From: Castellaniella hirudinis
Lineage (GTDB): Bacteria > Pseudomonadota > Gammaproteobacteria > Burkholderiales > Burkholderiaceae_B
Direction: 5' to 3'
Assembly (NCBI RefSeq): GCF_042651965.1
Contig: NZ_JBHSDY010000005.1
Span: 310,001 to 374,000 of the forward strand
Length of the DNA: 64,000 bases
Positions 8,827-19,011 of this stretch are shown here, in pieces. The translations under genes and the position numbers were made by a program. The notes under the pieces are model-generated. The model was not told where the DNA came from and searched no databases. It worked only from the letters and a program-made list of their open reading frames with translations. Position 1 is the first letter of the stretch; each line of letters begins with the position of its first letter.

Positions 8827-8846
8827 ACTATACCATTTATGGGATA
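8827..8846 (-). promoter_or_regulatory. higBA -10 box with overlapping operator dyad
   Basis: On the reverse strand TATAGT (8832-8827) is a -10 element 19 bp before the toxin ATG. It overlaps the 18-bp dyad TATACCAT-TT-ATGGGATA (8829-8846; 7 of 8 arm positions match). No convincing -35 was found at normal spacing. The layout suggests repression by the antitoxin or the complex. Confidence 0.5.
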
Positions 8847-8990
8847 TTCAAAAGAAGGCGTATTCCGGGCTGACATGGCAAGCTCCCCCTGACTCAGGAG
8901 ACACCATTCTGTTCAGGCCCGTAAAACCCCGCCAGACTGGAAAATCCGGACGGCTGAAAAAGTCCGTGCTGCGAATGCTGCGCCGGCAGG

Positions 8991-9878
8991 CTACATCAGA
9001 TACCGCCTGAACCAGGCGATGCTTCGGCTCCAGGCCAGTTCGGCGGCGTCCTTGTCGTAGCGCGGGGTCGAGTCGTTGTGGAAGCCGTGGTTCACGCCCG
9101 GGTAGACGTAGGCCTCGTAGGTCTTTCCGCCGGCCTTCAGCGCGGCCTCGTAGGCCGGCCAGCCTGCGTTGACGCGGGTGTCCAGTCCGGCGTAATGCAG
9201 CAGCAGAGGCGCCTGGATGCGGGGCACGTCCTCGGGGCGGGGCTGCATGCCATAGAACGGCACGGCCGCCGCCAATTCGGGATAGGCGACGGCGGCCGCG
9301 TTGGCGACCCCGCCGCCGTAGCAAAAGCCGATGATCCCGGTCTTGCCCGTCGATCCGGCCACGGTCGGCAGGAATTCGACGGCGGCGAAGAAATCGTTCA
9401 TCAGCTTGACGGGGTCGATCTGTTGCTGCAGCGCGCGGCCCAGCTCGTCGTTGCCGGGGTAGCCGCCCTTGGCGCTGAGGCCGTCCGGGGCCAGCGCCAG
9501 GAAACCGGCCTTCGCCAGCCGTCGGGCGACGTCTTCGATGTAGGGATTCAGGCCGCGGTTTTCGTGGACCACCACGACGCCGGGCACTTTGCCCGCCGCC
9601 TTGGCGGGCCGCACCAGATAGGCGCGCACCGTGCCGTTGCCCTTGGGGGACGGGTAGCGGATGTATTCGGCCAGGATGTCCGGATCGGTGAAGGATACTT
9701 GTTCGGCCAGCGCGTAATCGGGCGACAGGGCGGTCAGCAGGGCGGCGGCGCCCAATCCCCCGGCGGCGTAGCGCGCCGCCCGGTTCAGGAATTCGCGCCG
9801 GTCGATCAGCCCGTGCGCGTAGAAATCATAGAGTTCCAGCAGTTCCGGCGCGAAGTCTTTGGCGGTCAACCTGGACAT
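8991..9878 (-). CDS. Dienelactone hydrolase family protein with Tat-like leader
   Basis: 295 residues, alpha/beta hydrolase of the YghX-like dienelactone hydrolase group. The nucleophile is Cys186 in GFCYGGG, with Asp233 (AGLDTRV) and His264 (VNHGFHND) completing a Cys-Asp-His triad. Residues 26-58 carry DRREFL followed by a hydrophobic stretch ending ALAEQ, a twin-arginine-like signal set unusually far from the start. Other members of this group have the same layout, so export to the periplasm is likely. The natural substrate is unknown; there are no chlorocatechol pathway genes nearby. Confidence 0.85.
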   Translation of the reverse strand: MSRLTAKDFAPELLELYDFYAHGLIDRREFLNRAARYAAGGLGAAALLTALSPDYALAEQVSFTDPDILAEYIRYPSPKGNGTVRAYLVRPAKAAGKVPGVVVVHENRGLNPYIEDVARRLAKAGFLALAPDGLSAKGGYPGNDELGRALQQQIDPVKLMNDFFAAVEFLPTVAGSTGKTGIIGFCYGGGVANAAAVAYPELAAAVPFYGMQPRPEDVPRIQAPLLLHYAGLDTRVNAGWPAYEAALKAGGKTYEAYVYPGVNHGFHNDSTPRYDKDAAELAWSRSIAWFRRYLM

Positions 9879-10039
9879 GATGTCCTCCCGGCTTTCATGG
9901 ATGATGCGGGAACCATGGTAGGCGAGACGGGCTGCGCGGTAAAGCGTCGGCGTCGCGCGTCCGCAATCCCCGGGCGCCCAAGCGCGGTCGGGGGCTGCTG
10001 ATATGCTTTCATGGAGAAGTGGACAAGGAGGCCCTCTGC

Positions 10040-11269
10040 ATGCGCACCGCCGCGTTCTCTAGATGTGTCAGCTATACGCTCCTGGTCACGGCGTTTTTCA
10101 TCGGATTTTTCAATCGGTTCGCGCCGGCGACGTTCGCCGCGCCGATCGGCGAGACCCTGGGATTGGGCGCGGCGGCGCTGGGGGGGCTCGCCGCCATGCA
10201 CTTCTGGGTATATACCTTGATGCAGGTGCCTGCCGGCCTGATCGTCGATCGCTTTGGCATCCGGGGGCCCGCGGCGATCGGCACGCTCTTGACGGGCATC
10301 GGGGCGTTGGTCCTGGGCATGACCGGCAGTTACGCAGTCGCCTTGTCGGGACCTTGCCTGGTGGGGCTGGGCATGTCGCTGGTTTTCGTCGCCATGATGA
10401 AGAACAACGCCATCTGGTTCGACGGCCGCCGGTTCGGAGTCGTGACCGGGGTGACGCTGTTGATCGGGACCTTCGGTTCGATCATGTCGGAAGCCCCTGC
10501 GCGCCTCCTCCTTGCGCTGACCGATTGGCGGACCGTCTTTGTGGCGCTTGGGCTGGGAACCATCGCCATGGCGTGCCTGATACTGCTCTTCTGGCGCCCG
10601 CCGGCATGTGCCGAGGGGGGCCGGCGGCCGGTGCGGGGAACGCCGCATCGGAGCGTGTGGCGGGACGTTGCGGGAAGCCGCCAGCTCTGGCTGGTCCTGC
10701 TGGCGATTTCCGGAACGAATGGGACGTTCTACGCGTTCGCGGGTTTGTGGGGGACCTCGCTGCTGAGCGATGGCTATGGCCTTTCCGGCGCTTCGGCGTC
10801 ATGGATATTGACGCTGGCATGGCTGCCCTATGGATTCGGATCGCTCATCTTCGGCCACCTGTCCGATTGGATGCAGGCGCGCAAGCAGCTCATCTGGCTG
10901 TCTTCCCTGCTCAATGCGGCGGCCTGGTTCTGGCTGCTGCTCGTCCCCGGCGGGGGTTTCGCCGGCGGTCTCATGTGCTTCCTGGCATTGGGCCTGTCCA
11001 GCGGCGCCCAGGTCGTCGTGTCGTTCGCGGCCGTGAAGGAAAGCGTCCACGAGGATCTCACCGGGTCCGCCATTGCCTTCGTCAACATGGGGGTATTCCT
11101 GGCCACGGCCGTCGTCCAGACGACGTATGGCTGGATGGTCGCCCTGGGCGCGTCCGATCTTGCCGCCGCGTACAGGATGGCGCTCTGGCTTCCGGCGGGC
11201 CTGAGCCTGGCGGGGTTTGCCGCGGCGCTTGGGGTCAGGGAGACGTACCCCGCCAGGCCGGCCGCCTGA
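10040..11269 (+). CDS. MFS transporter (12-TM)
   Basis: 409 residues with twelve hydrophobic segments. The motif after TM2 (GLIVDRFGIRGPAAIG) and a repeat-like motif after TM8 (SLIFGHLSDWMQARKQL) identify a major facilitator. FNRFAPATFAAPI in TM1 is typical of organic-anion or hexuronate-like MFS members. The ATG at 10040 is chosen because AAGGAG lies 9 bp upstream; a GTG at 10019 has no site. It stands alone between the divergent hydrolase and pyrG, so its substrate cannot be inferred. Confidence 0.85.
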   Translation: MRTAAFSRCVSYTLLVTAFFIGFFNRFAPATFAAPIGETLGLGAAALGGLAAMHFWVYTLMQVPAGLIVDRFGIRGPAAIGTLLTGIGALVLGMTGSYAVALSGPCLVGLGMSLVFVAMMKNNAIWFDGRRFGVVTGVTLLIGTFGSIMSEAPARLLLALTDWRTVFVALGLGTIAMACLILLFWRPPACAEGGRRPVRGTPHRSVWRDVAGSRQLWLVLLAISGTNGTFYAFAGLWGTSLLSDGYGLSGASASWILTLAWLPYGFGSLIFGHLSDWMQARKQLIWLSSLLNAAAWFWLLLVPGGGFAGGLMCFLALGLSSGAQVVVSFAAVKESVHEDLTGSAIAFVNMGVFLATAVVQTTYGWMVALGASDLAAAYRMALWLPAGLSLAGFAAALGVRETYPARPAA

Positions 11270-11293
11270 CGGCCTGAGTGGAGCGGTTATAAT
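11266..11293 (+). promoter_or_regulatory. Predicted sigma-70 promoter of pyrG
   Basis: CTGACG (11266-11271) and a perfect TATAAT (11288-11293) are 16 bp apart, 43 bp before the pyrG ATG. The -35 overlaps the stop region of the preceding MFS gene. Confidence 0.55.
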
Positions 11294-11335
11294 TCTGCTT
11301 TCCTGCTGCGCCCGCACACCGGGCATCCATCCAAA

Positions 11336-13003
11336 ATGACCAAATACGTATTCGTCACAGGGGGAGTGGTCTCCTCCCTGGGCAAGGGCATTGCTGCAGC
11401 CTCCCTGGCTGCGATTCTGGAATCCCGCGGGTTGCGGGTCACGATGCTGAAGCTGGATCCCTACATCAACGTGGATCCGGGCACCATGAGCCCCTTCCAG
11501 CACGGCGAGGTCTTCGTCACCGAGGACGGCGCGGAAACCGACCTGGACCTGGGCCACTACGAGCGTTTCGTGTCCGCCCGGATGCGGAAGGTCAACAACT
11601 TCACCACCGGCCAGATCTACGAATCGGTGCTGCGCAAGGAACGCCGGGGCGATTATCTGGGCAAGACCGTCCAGGTGATCCCGCACATCACCAACGAAAT
11701 CCAGGACTTCGTCGCCCGGGGCGCCAAGGCGGCCTTCGACGGCCAGGCCGACGTGGCGATCGTGGAAATCGGCGGCACGGTGGGCGACATCGAATCGCTG
11801 CCTTTCCTGGAAGCCGCGCGCCAGATGAGCCTGCGCCTGGGCCGCAACCAGTGCGCCTTCGTGCACCTGACGCTGGTGCCCTTCATCGCTTCGGCGGGCG
11901 AACTGAAAACCAAGCCGACCCAGCACTCGGTGCAAAAACTGCGCGAAATCGGCATCTACCCGAACGCGCTGCTGTGCCGCGCCGACCGGCCCGTGCCCGA
12001 CGACGAACGCGCCAAGATCTCGCTGTTCTCCAACGTGCCGCTGGACGCCGTGATCTCGGTCTGGGACGCGGATTCGATCTACAAGATTCCCGCCATGCTG
12101 CATCAGCAAGGCCTGGACAGCCTGGTCTGCGACGCGCTGGCCCTGACCCCGCCGCCGGCCGACCTGACGGTCTGGGACCGCCTGGTGCACGATCTGGAAA
12201 ACCCGCGTGAATCCATCACCATCGGCATGGTGGGCAAATACGTCGACCTGACCGAATCCTACAAGTCTCTGTCCGAGGCCCTGGTCCACGCGGGCATCCA
12301 TACGCATGCGCGGGTCCACATCGAATATCTGGATTCCGAGGAAATCGAGAGCCAGGGCACGGCCTGCCTGGCCGGCCTGGACGCCATTCTGGTGCCGGGC
12401 GGTTTCGGCAAGCGCGGCACCGAGGGCAAGATCAAGGCGATCCGCTACGCCCGTGAGAACGGCATCCCCTACCTGGGCATCTGCCTGGGCATGCAACTGG
12501 CGGTGGTGGAATTCGCCCGCCACGTCGCCGGTCTGGGCGGGGCCAACAGCACCGAATTCGATCCTGCGGCGGCCCACCCGGTGGTGGCGCTGATCACCGA
12601 ATGGCAGGACCGCGAAGGCAAGGTCGAAAAGCGCGATTCAGGGTCGGACCTGGGCGGCACGATGCGCAAGGGCGCCCAGCGCTGCCCCGTCAAGCCGGGC
12701 ACGCGCGCCTTTGACATCTATGGCGCCGAGGTCAACGAACGCCACCGTCACCGCTACGAAGTCAACAACGTCTACGTCCACCGCCTGGAAGAAGCCGGCC
12801 TGGTGATCAGCGCCCGCACGCCCACGGAAAACCTGCCGGAAATCATGGAGATCCCCGCGCACCCGTGGTTCATGGGCGTGCAGTTCCACCCGGAATTCAC
12901 GTCCACGCCGCGCGACGGGCATCCGCTGTTCACCAGCTACGTCCAGGCTGCGCTGGCGTACCAGCGTCGCCAGTCGGAACAGCCCAAGGCGAAGCAGGCC
13001 TGA
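11336..13003 (+). CDS. pyrG: CTP synthase
   Basis: 555 residues. It has an N-terminal amidoligase domain (TKYVFVTGGVVSSLGKGI P-loop; residues 2-19) and a C-terminal class I glutamine amidotransferase domain, with the nucleophile Cys at ~383 in GICLGMQLAV and the His-Glu pair in QFHPEF. It makes CTP from UTP, ATP and glutamine. It begins the conserved pyrG-kdsA-eno-ftsB block. No clear Shine-Dalgarno precedes the ATG. UTR attenuation control was not evident. Confidence 0.98.
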   Translation: MTKYVFVTGGVVSSLGKGIAAASLAAILESRGLRVTMLKLDPYINVDPGTMSPFQHGEVFVTEDGAETDLDLGHYERFVSARMRKVNNFTTGQIYESVLRKERRGDYLGKTVQVIPHITNEIQDFVARGAKAAFDGQADVAIVEIGGTVGDIESLPFLEAARQMSLRLGRNQCAFVHLTLVPFIASAGELKTKPTQHSVQKLREIGIYPNALLCRADRPVPDDERAKISLFSNVPLDAVISVWDADSIYKIPAMLHQQGLDSLVCDALALTPPPADLTVWDRLVHDLENPRESITIGMVGKYVDLTESYKSLSEALVHAGIHTHARVHIEYLDSEEIESQGTACLAGLDAILVPGGFGKRGTEGKIKAIRYARENGIPYLGICLGMQLAVVEFARHVAGLGGANSTEFDPAAAHPVVALITEWQDREGKVEKRDSGSDLGGTMRKGAQRCPVKPGTRAFDIYGAEVNERHRHRYEVNNVYVHRLEEAGLVISARTPTENLPEIMEIPAHPWFMGVQFHPEFTSTPRDGHPLFTSYVQAALAYQRRQSEQPKAKQA

Positions 13004-13027
13004 TTTCGGCCTATTCAAGGAGTCCCC

Positions 13028-13882
13028 ATGCAACTGTGTCATTTTCAGGCCGGTATCGAGCATCCCCTGTTTCTGATCGCCGGCCCCTGCGTCATCGAAT
13101 CGCGCGAACTGGCTTTCGAGACGGCGGGGGTGCTGCAGGAAATGACCCGGGCGCTGGGGATCCCTTTCATCTATAAAAGTTCTTTCGACAAGGCCAACCG
13201 CAGTTCCGGCGCCTCGTTCCGGGGGCCGGGCATGGACGAGGGCCTGAAGATCCTGGACGACGTGCGCCGCCAACTGGGCGTGCCGGTGCTGACCGACGTG
13301 CATGAAACGGGCCAGGCCCGCGAGGTCGCCGCCGTGGTCGACGTGCTGCAGACGCCGGCTTTTCTGTGCCGCCAGACGGATTTCATCCAGGCCTGCGCGG
13401 CCACGCTGAAGCCGGTCAACATCAAAAAGGGCCAGTTCCTGGCGCCGGAAGACATGGTCCAGGTCGTGACCAAGGCGCGCGCCGCAGCCCTGGAGGCCGG
13501 CGGCGACGGCAGCAATATCCTGGTCTGCGAACGCGGCGCGTCCTTTGGCTATCACAACCTGGTGTCGGACATGCGTTCGCTGGCGATCATGCGCGGCACG
13601 GGCTGCCCGGTGGTGTTCGACGCCACCCATTCGGTGCAACTGCCGGGCGGGCAGGGCACGCATTCCGGCGGCCAGCGCGAATTCGTGCCGGTGCTGGCGC
13701 GCGCCGCCGTGGCGGCCGGCGTGGCGGGAGTGTTCATGGAAACCCATCCGAACCCCGCCCAGGCCCTGTCCGACGGCCCCAACGCGGTGCCGCTGGACCG
13801 CATGCGCGGCCTGCTGGAATGCCTGGCCGAGCTGGACCGCTGCGTCAAGCAGTCCGGCATGTTGAACGAGGGCGGTCTCTAA
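13028..13882 (+). CDS. kdsA: 3-deoxy-D-manno-octulosonate 8-phosphate synthase
   Basis: 284 residues. Signature segments are IAGPCVIESREL at the N-terminus, YKSSFDKANRSS, TDVHE and DATHSVQLPGG. It condenses phosphoenolpyruvate with arabinose 5-phosphate to give Kdo-8-phosphate, the precursor of the inner-core sugar of lipopolysaccharide. CAAGGAG precedes the ATG, and the gene follows pyrG after 24 bp, consistent with one transcript. Confidence 0.97.
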   Translation: MQLCHFQAGIEHPLFLIAGPCVIESRELAFETAGVLQEMTRALGIPFIYKSSFDKANRSSGASFRGPGMDEGLKILDDVRRQLGVPVLTDVHETGQAREVAAVVDVLQTPAFLCRQTDFIQACAATLKPVNIKKGQFLAPEDMVQVVTKARAAALEAGGDGSNILVCERGASFGYHNLVSDMRSLAIMRGTGCPVVFDATHSVQLPGGQGTHSGGQREFVPVLARAAVAAGVAGVFMETHPNPAQALSDGPNAVPLDRMRGLLECLAELDRCVKQSGMLNEGGL

Positions 13883-14020
13883 GGCCGTCGAATAGTCACT
13901 ATAAATGTCGCCGTGTGCGGCCGGCTGGAATCCCGGGGTAGACTGGCTCTGTCGGCATCCCGTTAAAATGGCGGGGTTCCCCTTTTCACCCACCCTCTAC
14001 ACAGGCAGGACTGTCAGACC

Positions 14021-15307
<1,287 letters not shown>

Positions 15308-15313
15308 GGCCTT

Positions 15314-15589
15314 ATGCGCCTGCTGAGCCTCGCCCTGCTGGCCCTGACCCTGGCGACACAGTATCCGCTGTGGTGGGGGAAGGGCGGCTGGCTCAGCCTG
15401 CGCGGCCTGCAGGCGCAGGTGCAGACGGAAGCCGAGGCCAACGAGGCCCTGACCGCACGCAACAACGCCTTGCAGGCCGAAGTCCAGGATCTCAAGACCG
15501 GGATTTCGGCGGTCGAGGAACGCGCCCGCGGCGAGTTGAACATGATCCGCGAGGGCGAATACTTCGTCCAGGTGCTGCCCCGGCAGTAA
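15314..15589 (+). CDS. ftsB: Cell division protein FtsB
   Basis: 91 residues: a single N-terminal transmembrane helix (residues ~2-20), a heptad-containing coiled coil (~30-65, AQVQTEAEANEALTARNNAL) and a short periplasmic tail ending in GEYFVQVLP. FtsB forms the FtsQLB subcomplex that activates septal peptidoglycan synthesis. The position directly after eno, 6 bp downstream, is conserved in beta- and gammaproteobacteria. Confidence 0.93.
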   Translation: MRLLSLALLALTLATQYPLWWGKGGWLSLRGLQAQVQTEAEANEALTARNNALQAEVQDLKTGISAVEERARGELNMIREGEYFVQVLPRQ

Positions 15590-15607
15590 CGCGCCGGGTC
15601 TCGCGTC

Positions 15608-16636
15608 TCAGGGCGCCGGCTCGCAGGCAGCGGCCTCCGGTCCAGGGGGCGTCATTGCTCCTGTTTCTTGAGCCATGTCCGTGGCGTTGTCGTCCGGGCT
15701 TTCTCCGCTATCCAGATCATCGGCCTGTAACGTCGGGCCTTCCGTTGCGCCTGCGTCCGGCATGGCTGCTTCTGCCCAGGCCGCGTTTGTGCTTGTCGCA
15801 CCATCCCGCCCCGTTTGTCCCGCAGCCCACCCCGGCGGCGCGGATACGCCATGCGTCACGCGTCCGTCCGCCAGATCCGGCCAGGCGGCCGGGTGCGACT
15901 GCATGGCGACGGTGACCCGGCGGCGAAACGGCAGATAACCCGCGGCCATCAGACGTGCCTGGGCAGGGTCATCCGCCAGAGGGGCCAGGGACCGCACGAT
16001 GGCCCCGACGCCCGGCACCAGAGGACGGTGCGGCCACCAGAGTTCCAGGACCAGGGTGTTGGCTTCGTGGATGTTGAGGCCGGAGCGGGGACCTCGGCCT
16101 TGCGGCCAGCCCTGGGCCTGTCGGCGCGTCTGCTGCCGCGCCTGGTAGTCGTTGCGGATCAGGGGCTGGCCGGGGTAGGCGCGCGGCCCGCGCACGTCCG
16201 GGTCGGCGTGATCCAGGAAGACCTCGGGGGTCGGCCGTGCGATGCGGATGCGCCAGGGGGCGCCGCCCAGGGCGGCCCGGCGTTCCTGCAGCGCCCGGGC
16301 GGCGGCGCGGGGGGCAGGATAAGCCATGCGCAGACCGTGTTCGAAGGCCTGGGCGATGGCCTGCGGCCGGGCCTGCTGTGTGGCGCCTGCGCGGGCGGCT
16401 TCCATCAGGGCCAGGCTGAGCGTCTGGCGCAGGCCGGACCAGTGCGCGGCTTCCACGCCGCCCAGCCCCAGCGTCAGGATCGGGACGGCTGCCAGCAGGA
16501 AACCGGCCATGCCTGCGCCGCGCTGGCGGCGCCGCGCGGCGGTACGGCGGGCAAGGCCGCTGTCACGCTGCGGCCACGGCGCGAGGCGGGGCGGGCCGGA
16601 AGACGTTTCGGGGAGGAGATGGCGGGGGTACGACAT
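15608..16636 (-). CDS. Orphan TadE-like membrane protein
   Basis: 342 residues. After a basic, arginine-rich 40-residue start there is one hydrophobic helix (GMAGFLLAAVPILTLGLGG, ~41-59) followed by a TadE-like amphipathic region (RQTLSLALMEAARAGATQQA). Known TadE proteins are minor pseudopilins of Flp/Tad pili with this architecture. The rest is a 250-residue soluble region with an acidic, proline-rich C-terminal tail (~270-342). No other tad gene is in the window, so it is either an orphan or serves a distant locus. It converges on ftsB, 18 bp away. Confidence 0.65.
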   Translation of the reverse strand: MSYPRHLLPETSSGPPRLAPWPQRDSGLARRTAARRRQRGAGMAGFLLAAVPILTLGLGGVEAAHWSGLRQTLSLALMEAARAGATQQARPQAIAQAFEHGLRMAYPAPRAAARALQERRAALGGAPWRIRIARPTPEVFLDHADPDVRGPRAYPGQPLIRNDYQARQQTRRQAQGWPQGRGPRSGLNIHEANTLVLELWWPHRPLVPGVGAIVRSLAPLADDPAQARLMAAGYLPFRRRVTVAMQSHPAAWPDLADGRVTHGVSAPPGWAAGQTGRDGATSTNAAWAEAAMPDAGATEGPTLQADDLDSGESPDDNATDMAQETGAMTPPGPEAAACEPAP

Positions 16637-16739
16637 GCGGGCCAGTATGCAGGCCCGCCTGCCGGGCGGAATAGTGGGGCGATTCCTCTATGACCGGGAT
16701 GTCGCGCCTCGTGCGGGGACGCAGACGGACCATCATGCC

Positions 16740-17924
16740 TCATCCGGCTGCGGCGGCGCGTTCCGGCGGTTCGGACTGGTCGTACAGGGCGTAGCCGTTC
16801 TTATGGGTGGATTTGACCTGGTACATGGCCGTGTCGGCCGCGTCGATCAGCGAGGACAGGGTGTCGCCGTGCTGGGGGTACAGGCTGATGCCGATGCTGG
16901 CGCCCAGGGGATAGGTGGCGCCGCCGATGTGGATGTCCGCGCTCAGCCGCTCCAGCAGTTTGGACGCGATCCGCTCGACCTGATCCGGCTGTTCCAGTTG
17001 TGTGGCGACGACGACGAATTCGTCGCCGCCGATGCGCGCGCTGATATCGGTGCTGCGGATGCAGGATTTCAGCCGCTGCGCGACTTCCTGCAGCACCATG
17101 TCCCCGGCTTTGTGTCCGGCGCTGTCGTTGATGGGTTTGAAATTGTCCAGATCGATATAGCAGACGGCGACCAGATGGTGGGGACGCGTCGCCAGCACCA
17201 GGGCCTGCTCGAACAGCTTGCTGAGATAGTTCTTGTTGTTCAGGCCGGTCAGCGGATCGAAGTAGGCAAGATCGAGCGCCTTGCTTTCGGCGTCCATCAG
17301 CCGCTGCTGGAATTGCCGCAGCACGCAGGCCAGCAGCGCCAGGTACTGGACCAGCACCAGAACGGTGCCCAGGGCCAGTCCGGTGACCCGCCAGCCCGGG
17401 AAGGCTTCGATCAGGGGAAAGGCGGTCGCCCAGTGCAGGGCCAGCAGTCCGGAGAAGAAGGCCGCGACCCGCAGCCAGGGACCGGTGTCTGCCGGGCAGT
17501 GGCGCAGGCAGGCGATGGCCACGAAAGCGAGCATGCCGAGATTGAATCCGGCCAGGGCGGCGCGCAGGGTCCAGAGAGGCAGGGCCGGGGACAGCCAGGC
17601 CAGCACGAGTCCGCCGCCGAACAGGCCGGCGGCGGTACGGACCCAGCGTTCGCCTGCGGGCAGTTTCAAGAAGCGGACGATGCCGAGGGCCAGCAGGGTT
17701 TTTTCCAGTCCCGAGAAGAGGCCGTAAGCGAACAGGACCGTGCGGGGATCACCGGCGCCATCCAGAGCGAACAGCAGCGCGCGGGACACGGCGGCGGCCA
17801 GGATGGCGCCGGCCCACCATCCGGCGCCCGGATTGGTCCTGGGCACGCGGTTGATCCACCACAGCAGGATGGCGCAGATGCAATAAACCGTCGTGCCACT
17901 GATATGGACGATCTGGAAAAACAT
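16740..17924 (-). CDS. Membrane-bound diguanylate cyclase (GGDEF domain)
   Basis: 394 residues. Six or seven hydrophobic helices occupy residues ~1-205. A GGDEF domain follows (~220-380): DPLTGLNNKNYL at its start, YIDLDNFKPINDSAGH, the active-site loop GGDEF at 299-303 and ASIGISLYPQHG. An inhibitory I-site RSTD (290-293) lies exactly five residues before the GGDEF, so the enzyme should be subject to product inhibition by c-di-GMP. It makes the second messenger from two GTP. The membrane half looks like a sensory module but matches no MASE type I can name. AGGGG precedes the ATG. Confidence 0.92.
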   Translation of the reverse strand: MFFQIVHISGTTVYCICAILLWWINRVPRTNPGAGWWAGAILAAAVSRALLFALDGAGDPRTVLFAYGLFSGLEKTLLALGIVRFLKLPAGERWVRTAAGLFGGGLVLAWLSPALPLWTLRAALAGFNLGMLAFVAIACLRHCPADTGPWLRVAAFFSGLLALHWATAFPLIEAFPGWRVTGLALGTVLVLVQYLALLACVLRQFQQRLMDAESKALDLAYFDPLTGLNNKNYLSKLFEQALVLATRPHHLVAVCYIDLDNFKPINDSAGHKAGDMVLQEVAQRLKSCIRSTDISARIGGDEFVVVATQLEQPDQVERIASKLLERLSADIHIGGATYPLGASIGISLYPQHGDTLSSLIDAADTAMYQVKSTHKNGYALYDQSEPPERAAAAG

Positions 17925-17960
17925 CGTGAATCCCCTGCCCTGGACTCGATCCTCTTATTG

Positions 17961-18010
17961 TGCACGGTCGCGCCGCCGCGCTCTACGGGCGCGGCGGGCG
18001 CGACCGTGCA
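17961..18010 (-). other. Long hairpin between hslO and the diguanylate cyclase gene
   Basis: The left arm starts TGCACGGTCGCGCC at 17961 and the right arm ends GGCGCGACCGTGCA at 18010. The arms pair over about 21 bp with a single bulged base and a loop of about 7 nt. It lies 32 nt after the hslO stop and 36 nt before the diguanylate cyclase start, reading on the reverse strand. No T-tract follows, so it is not a canonical intrinsic terminator. Confidence 0.6.
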
Positions 18011-18041
18011 AACCCTGATGGGATTTTCCCGATGGCGCGGC

Positions 18042-18974
18042 TCAGTGTAGCGTATCCGAGCCGGGAGCCTGCAGGGCGTCGGGGCTGTCGACGAACAGGG
18101 CGGCGCAGTCCACCGCATCGAAATCGTAAGGCTGGCCGCAGAAGTTGCAGGCGATGTGGACGTGGCCCTGTTCAGCCAGGATGTCCTCGACCTCCTGGCG
18201 GCCCAGCGTGCGCAGCATGCCGGCGACCCGATCGCGGCTGCAGGGGCAGTGCCAGCGCACCGTCTGTTCGGGAAAGGCCAGCAGATCGTCTTCCCAGAAC
18301 AGACGATGGATCAGGGTGTCGGAGTCGGCCGTGCGCAGTTCCTCGCGTTCCAGCGTCTCGGCCAGGGTCGTGCAGTGCGTCCAGGCCGTGTCCACGTCGG
18401 CGTCGGGTTCCGCCGCGCCAGCCGGCGTCGATGCGCCGGGCATGCGTTGCAGCAGCAGTCCGGCGCAGGCCTGGGTGTCGGCAGCCAGCCAGAGCCGGGT
18501 GTCCAGTTGCTCCGAGTGCTTCATATAGTGTTCCAGGACGGCGGCGACCGTGTCGCCTTCCAGGGGCACGATGCCCTGGTAGGGCGTGGCGCCGGCCTGG
18601 CGCCCCGAGGGGTCCAGCATCACCATGAAGCGGCCCTGGCCGTCGGCATTGAGCAGATCCTGCAACCCGGCGTCGGCGGGCGGTTCGGCGTCTTCGCGCA
18701 GGTGGGCCGTGGCCCGCAGGTCCAGGGCCGAGGTGCATTCGACCATGATGAGGCGCACCGGGCCGTTGCCCTGGAGCTGCAGGACGACCGACCCGTCGAA
18801 CTTGATATTGCCCGCCAGCAACACGCTGGCGGCGGCCAGTTCGCCGAGCAGGCCGACCAGCACGGGGGGGAGGTTCTGGTGGGCCAGTCCGGTCTGCCAG
18901 GCCTGGGTCAGGCGCAGGGCTTGGATGCGGGTGCCGCGGTCGGCGGTCAGGTATTTCTTCAGAGTGTCGCTCAT
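18042..18974 (-). CDS. hslO: Redox-regulated chaperone Hsp33
   Basis: 310 residues. The C-terminal redox switch has the four zinc-binding cysteines C243 and C245 (WHCPCSRDRV) and C276 and C279 (CNFCGQPYDFD). The N-terminal core includes GNIKFDGSVVLQLQGNGPV. Under oxidation and heat the zinc is released, disulfides form and the protein becomes an active holdase for unfolding proteins in the cytoplasm. It is about 25 residues longer than E. coli Hsp33, partly through an alanine-rich insert around 178-195. Confidence 0.96.
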   Translation of the reverse strand: MSDTLKKYLTADRGTRIQALRLTQAWQTGLAHQNLPPVLVGLLGELAAASVLLAGNIKFDGSVVLQLQGNGPVRLIMVECTSALDLRATAHLREDAEPPADAGLQDLLNADGQGRFMVMLDPSGRQAGATPYQGIVPLEGDTVAAVLEHYMKHSEQLDTRLWLAADTQACAGLLLQRMPGASTPAGAAEPDADVDTAWTHCTTLAETLEREELRTADSDTLIHRLFWEDDLLAFPEQTVRWHCPCSRDRVAGMLRTLGRQEVEDILAEQGHVHIACNFCGQPYDFDAVDCAALFVDSPDALQAPGSDTLH

Positions 18975-19011
18975 GCGGGGATTCCGGGGTGGCGCGGCCG
19001 GGTGCGTGAAT

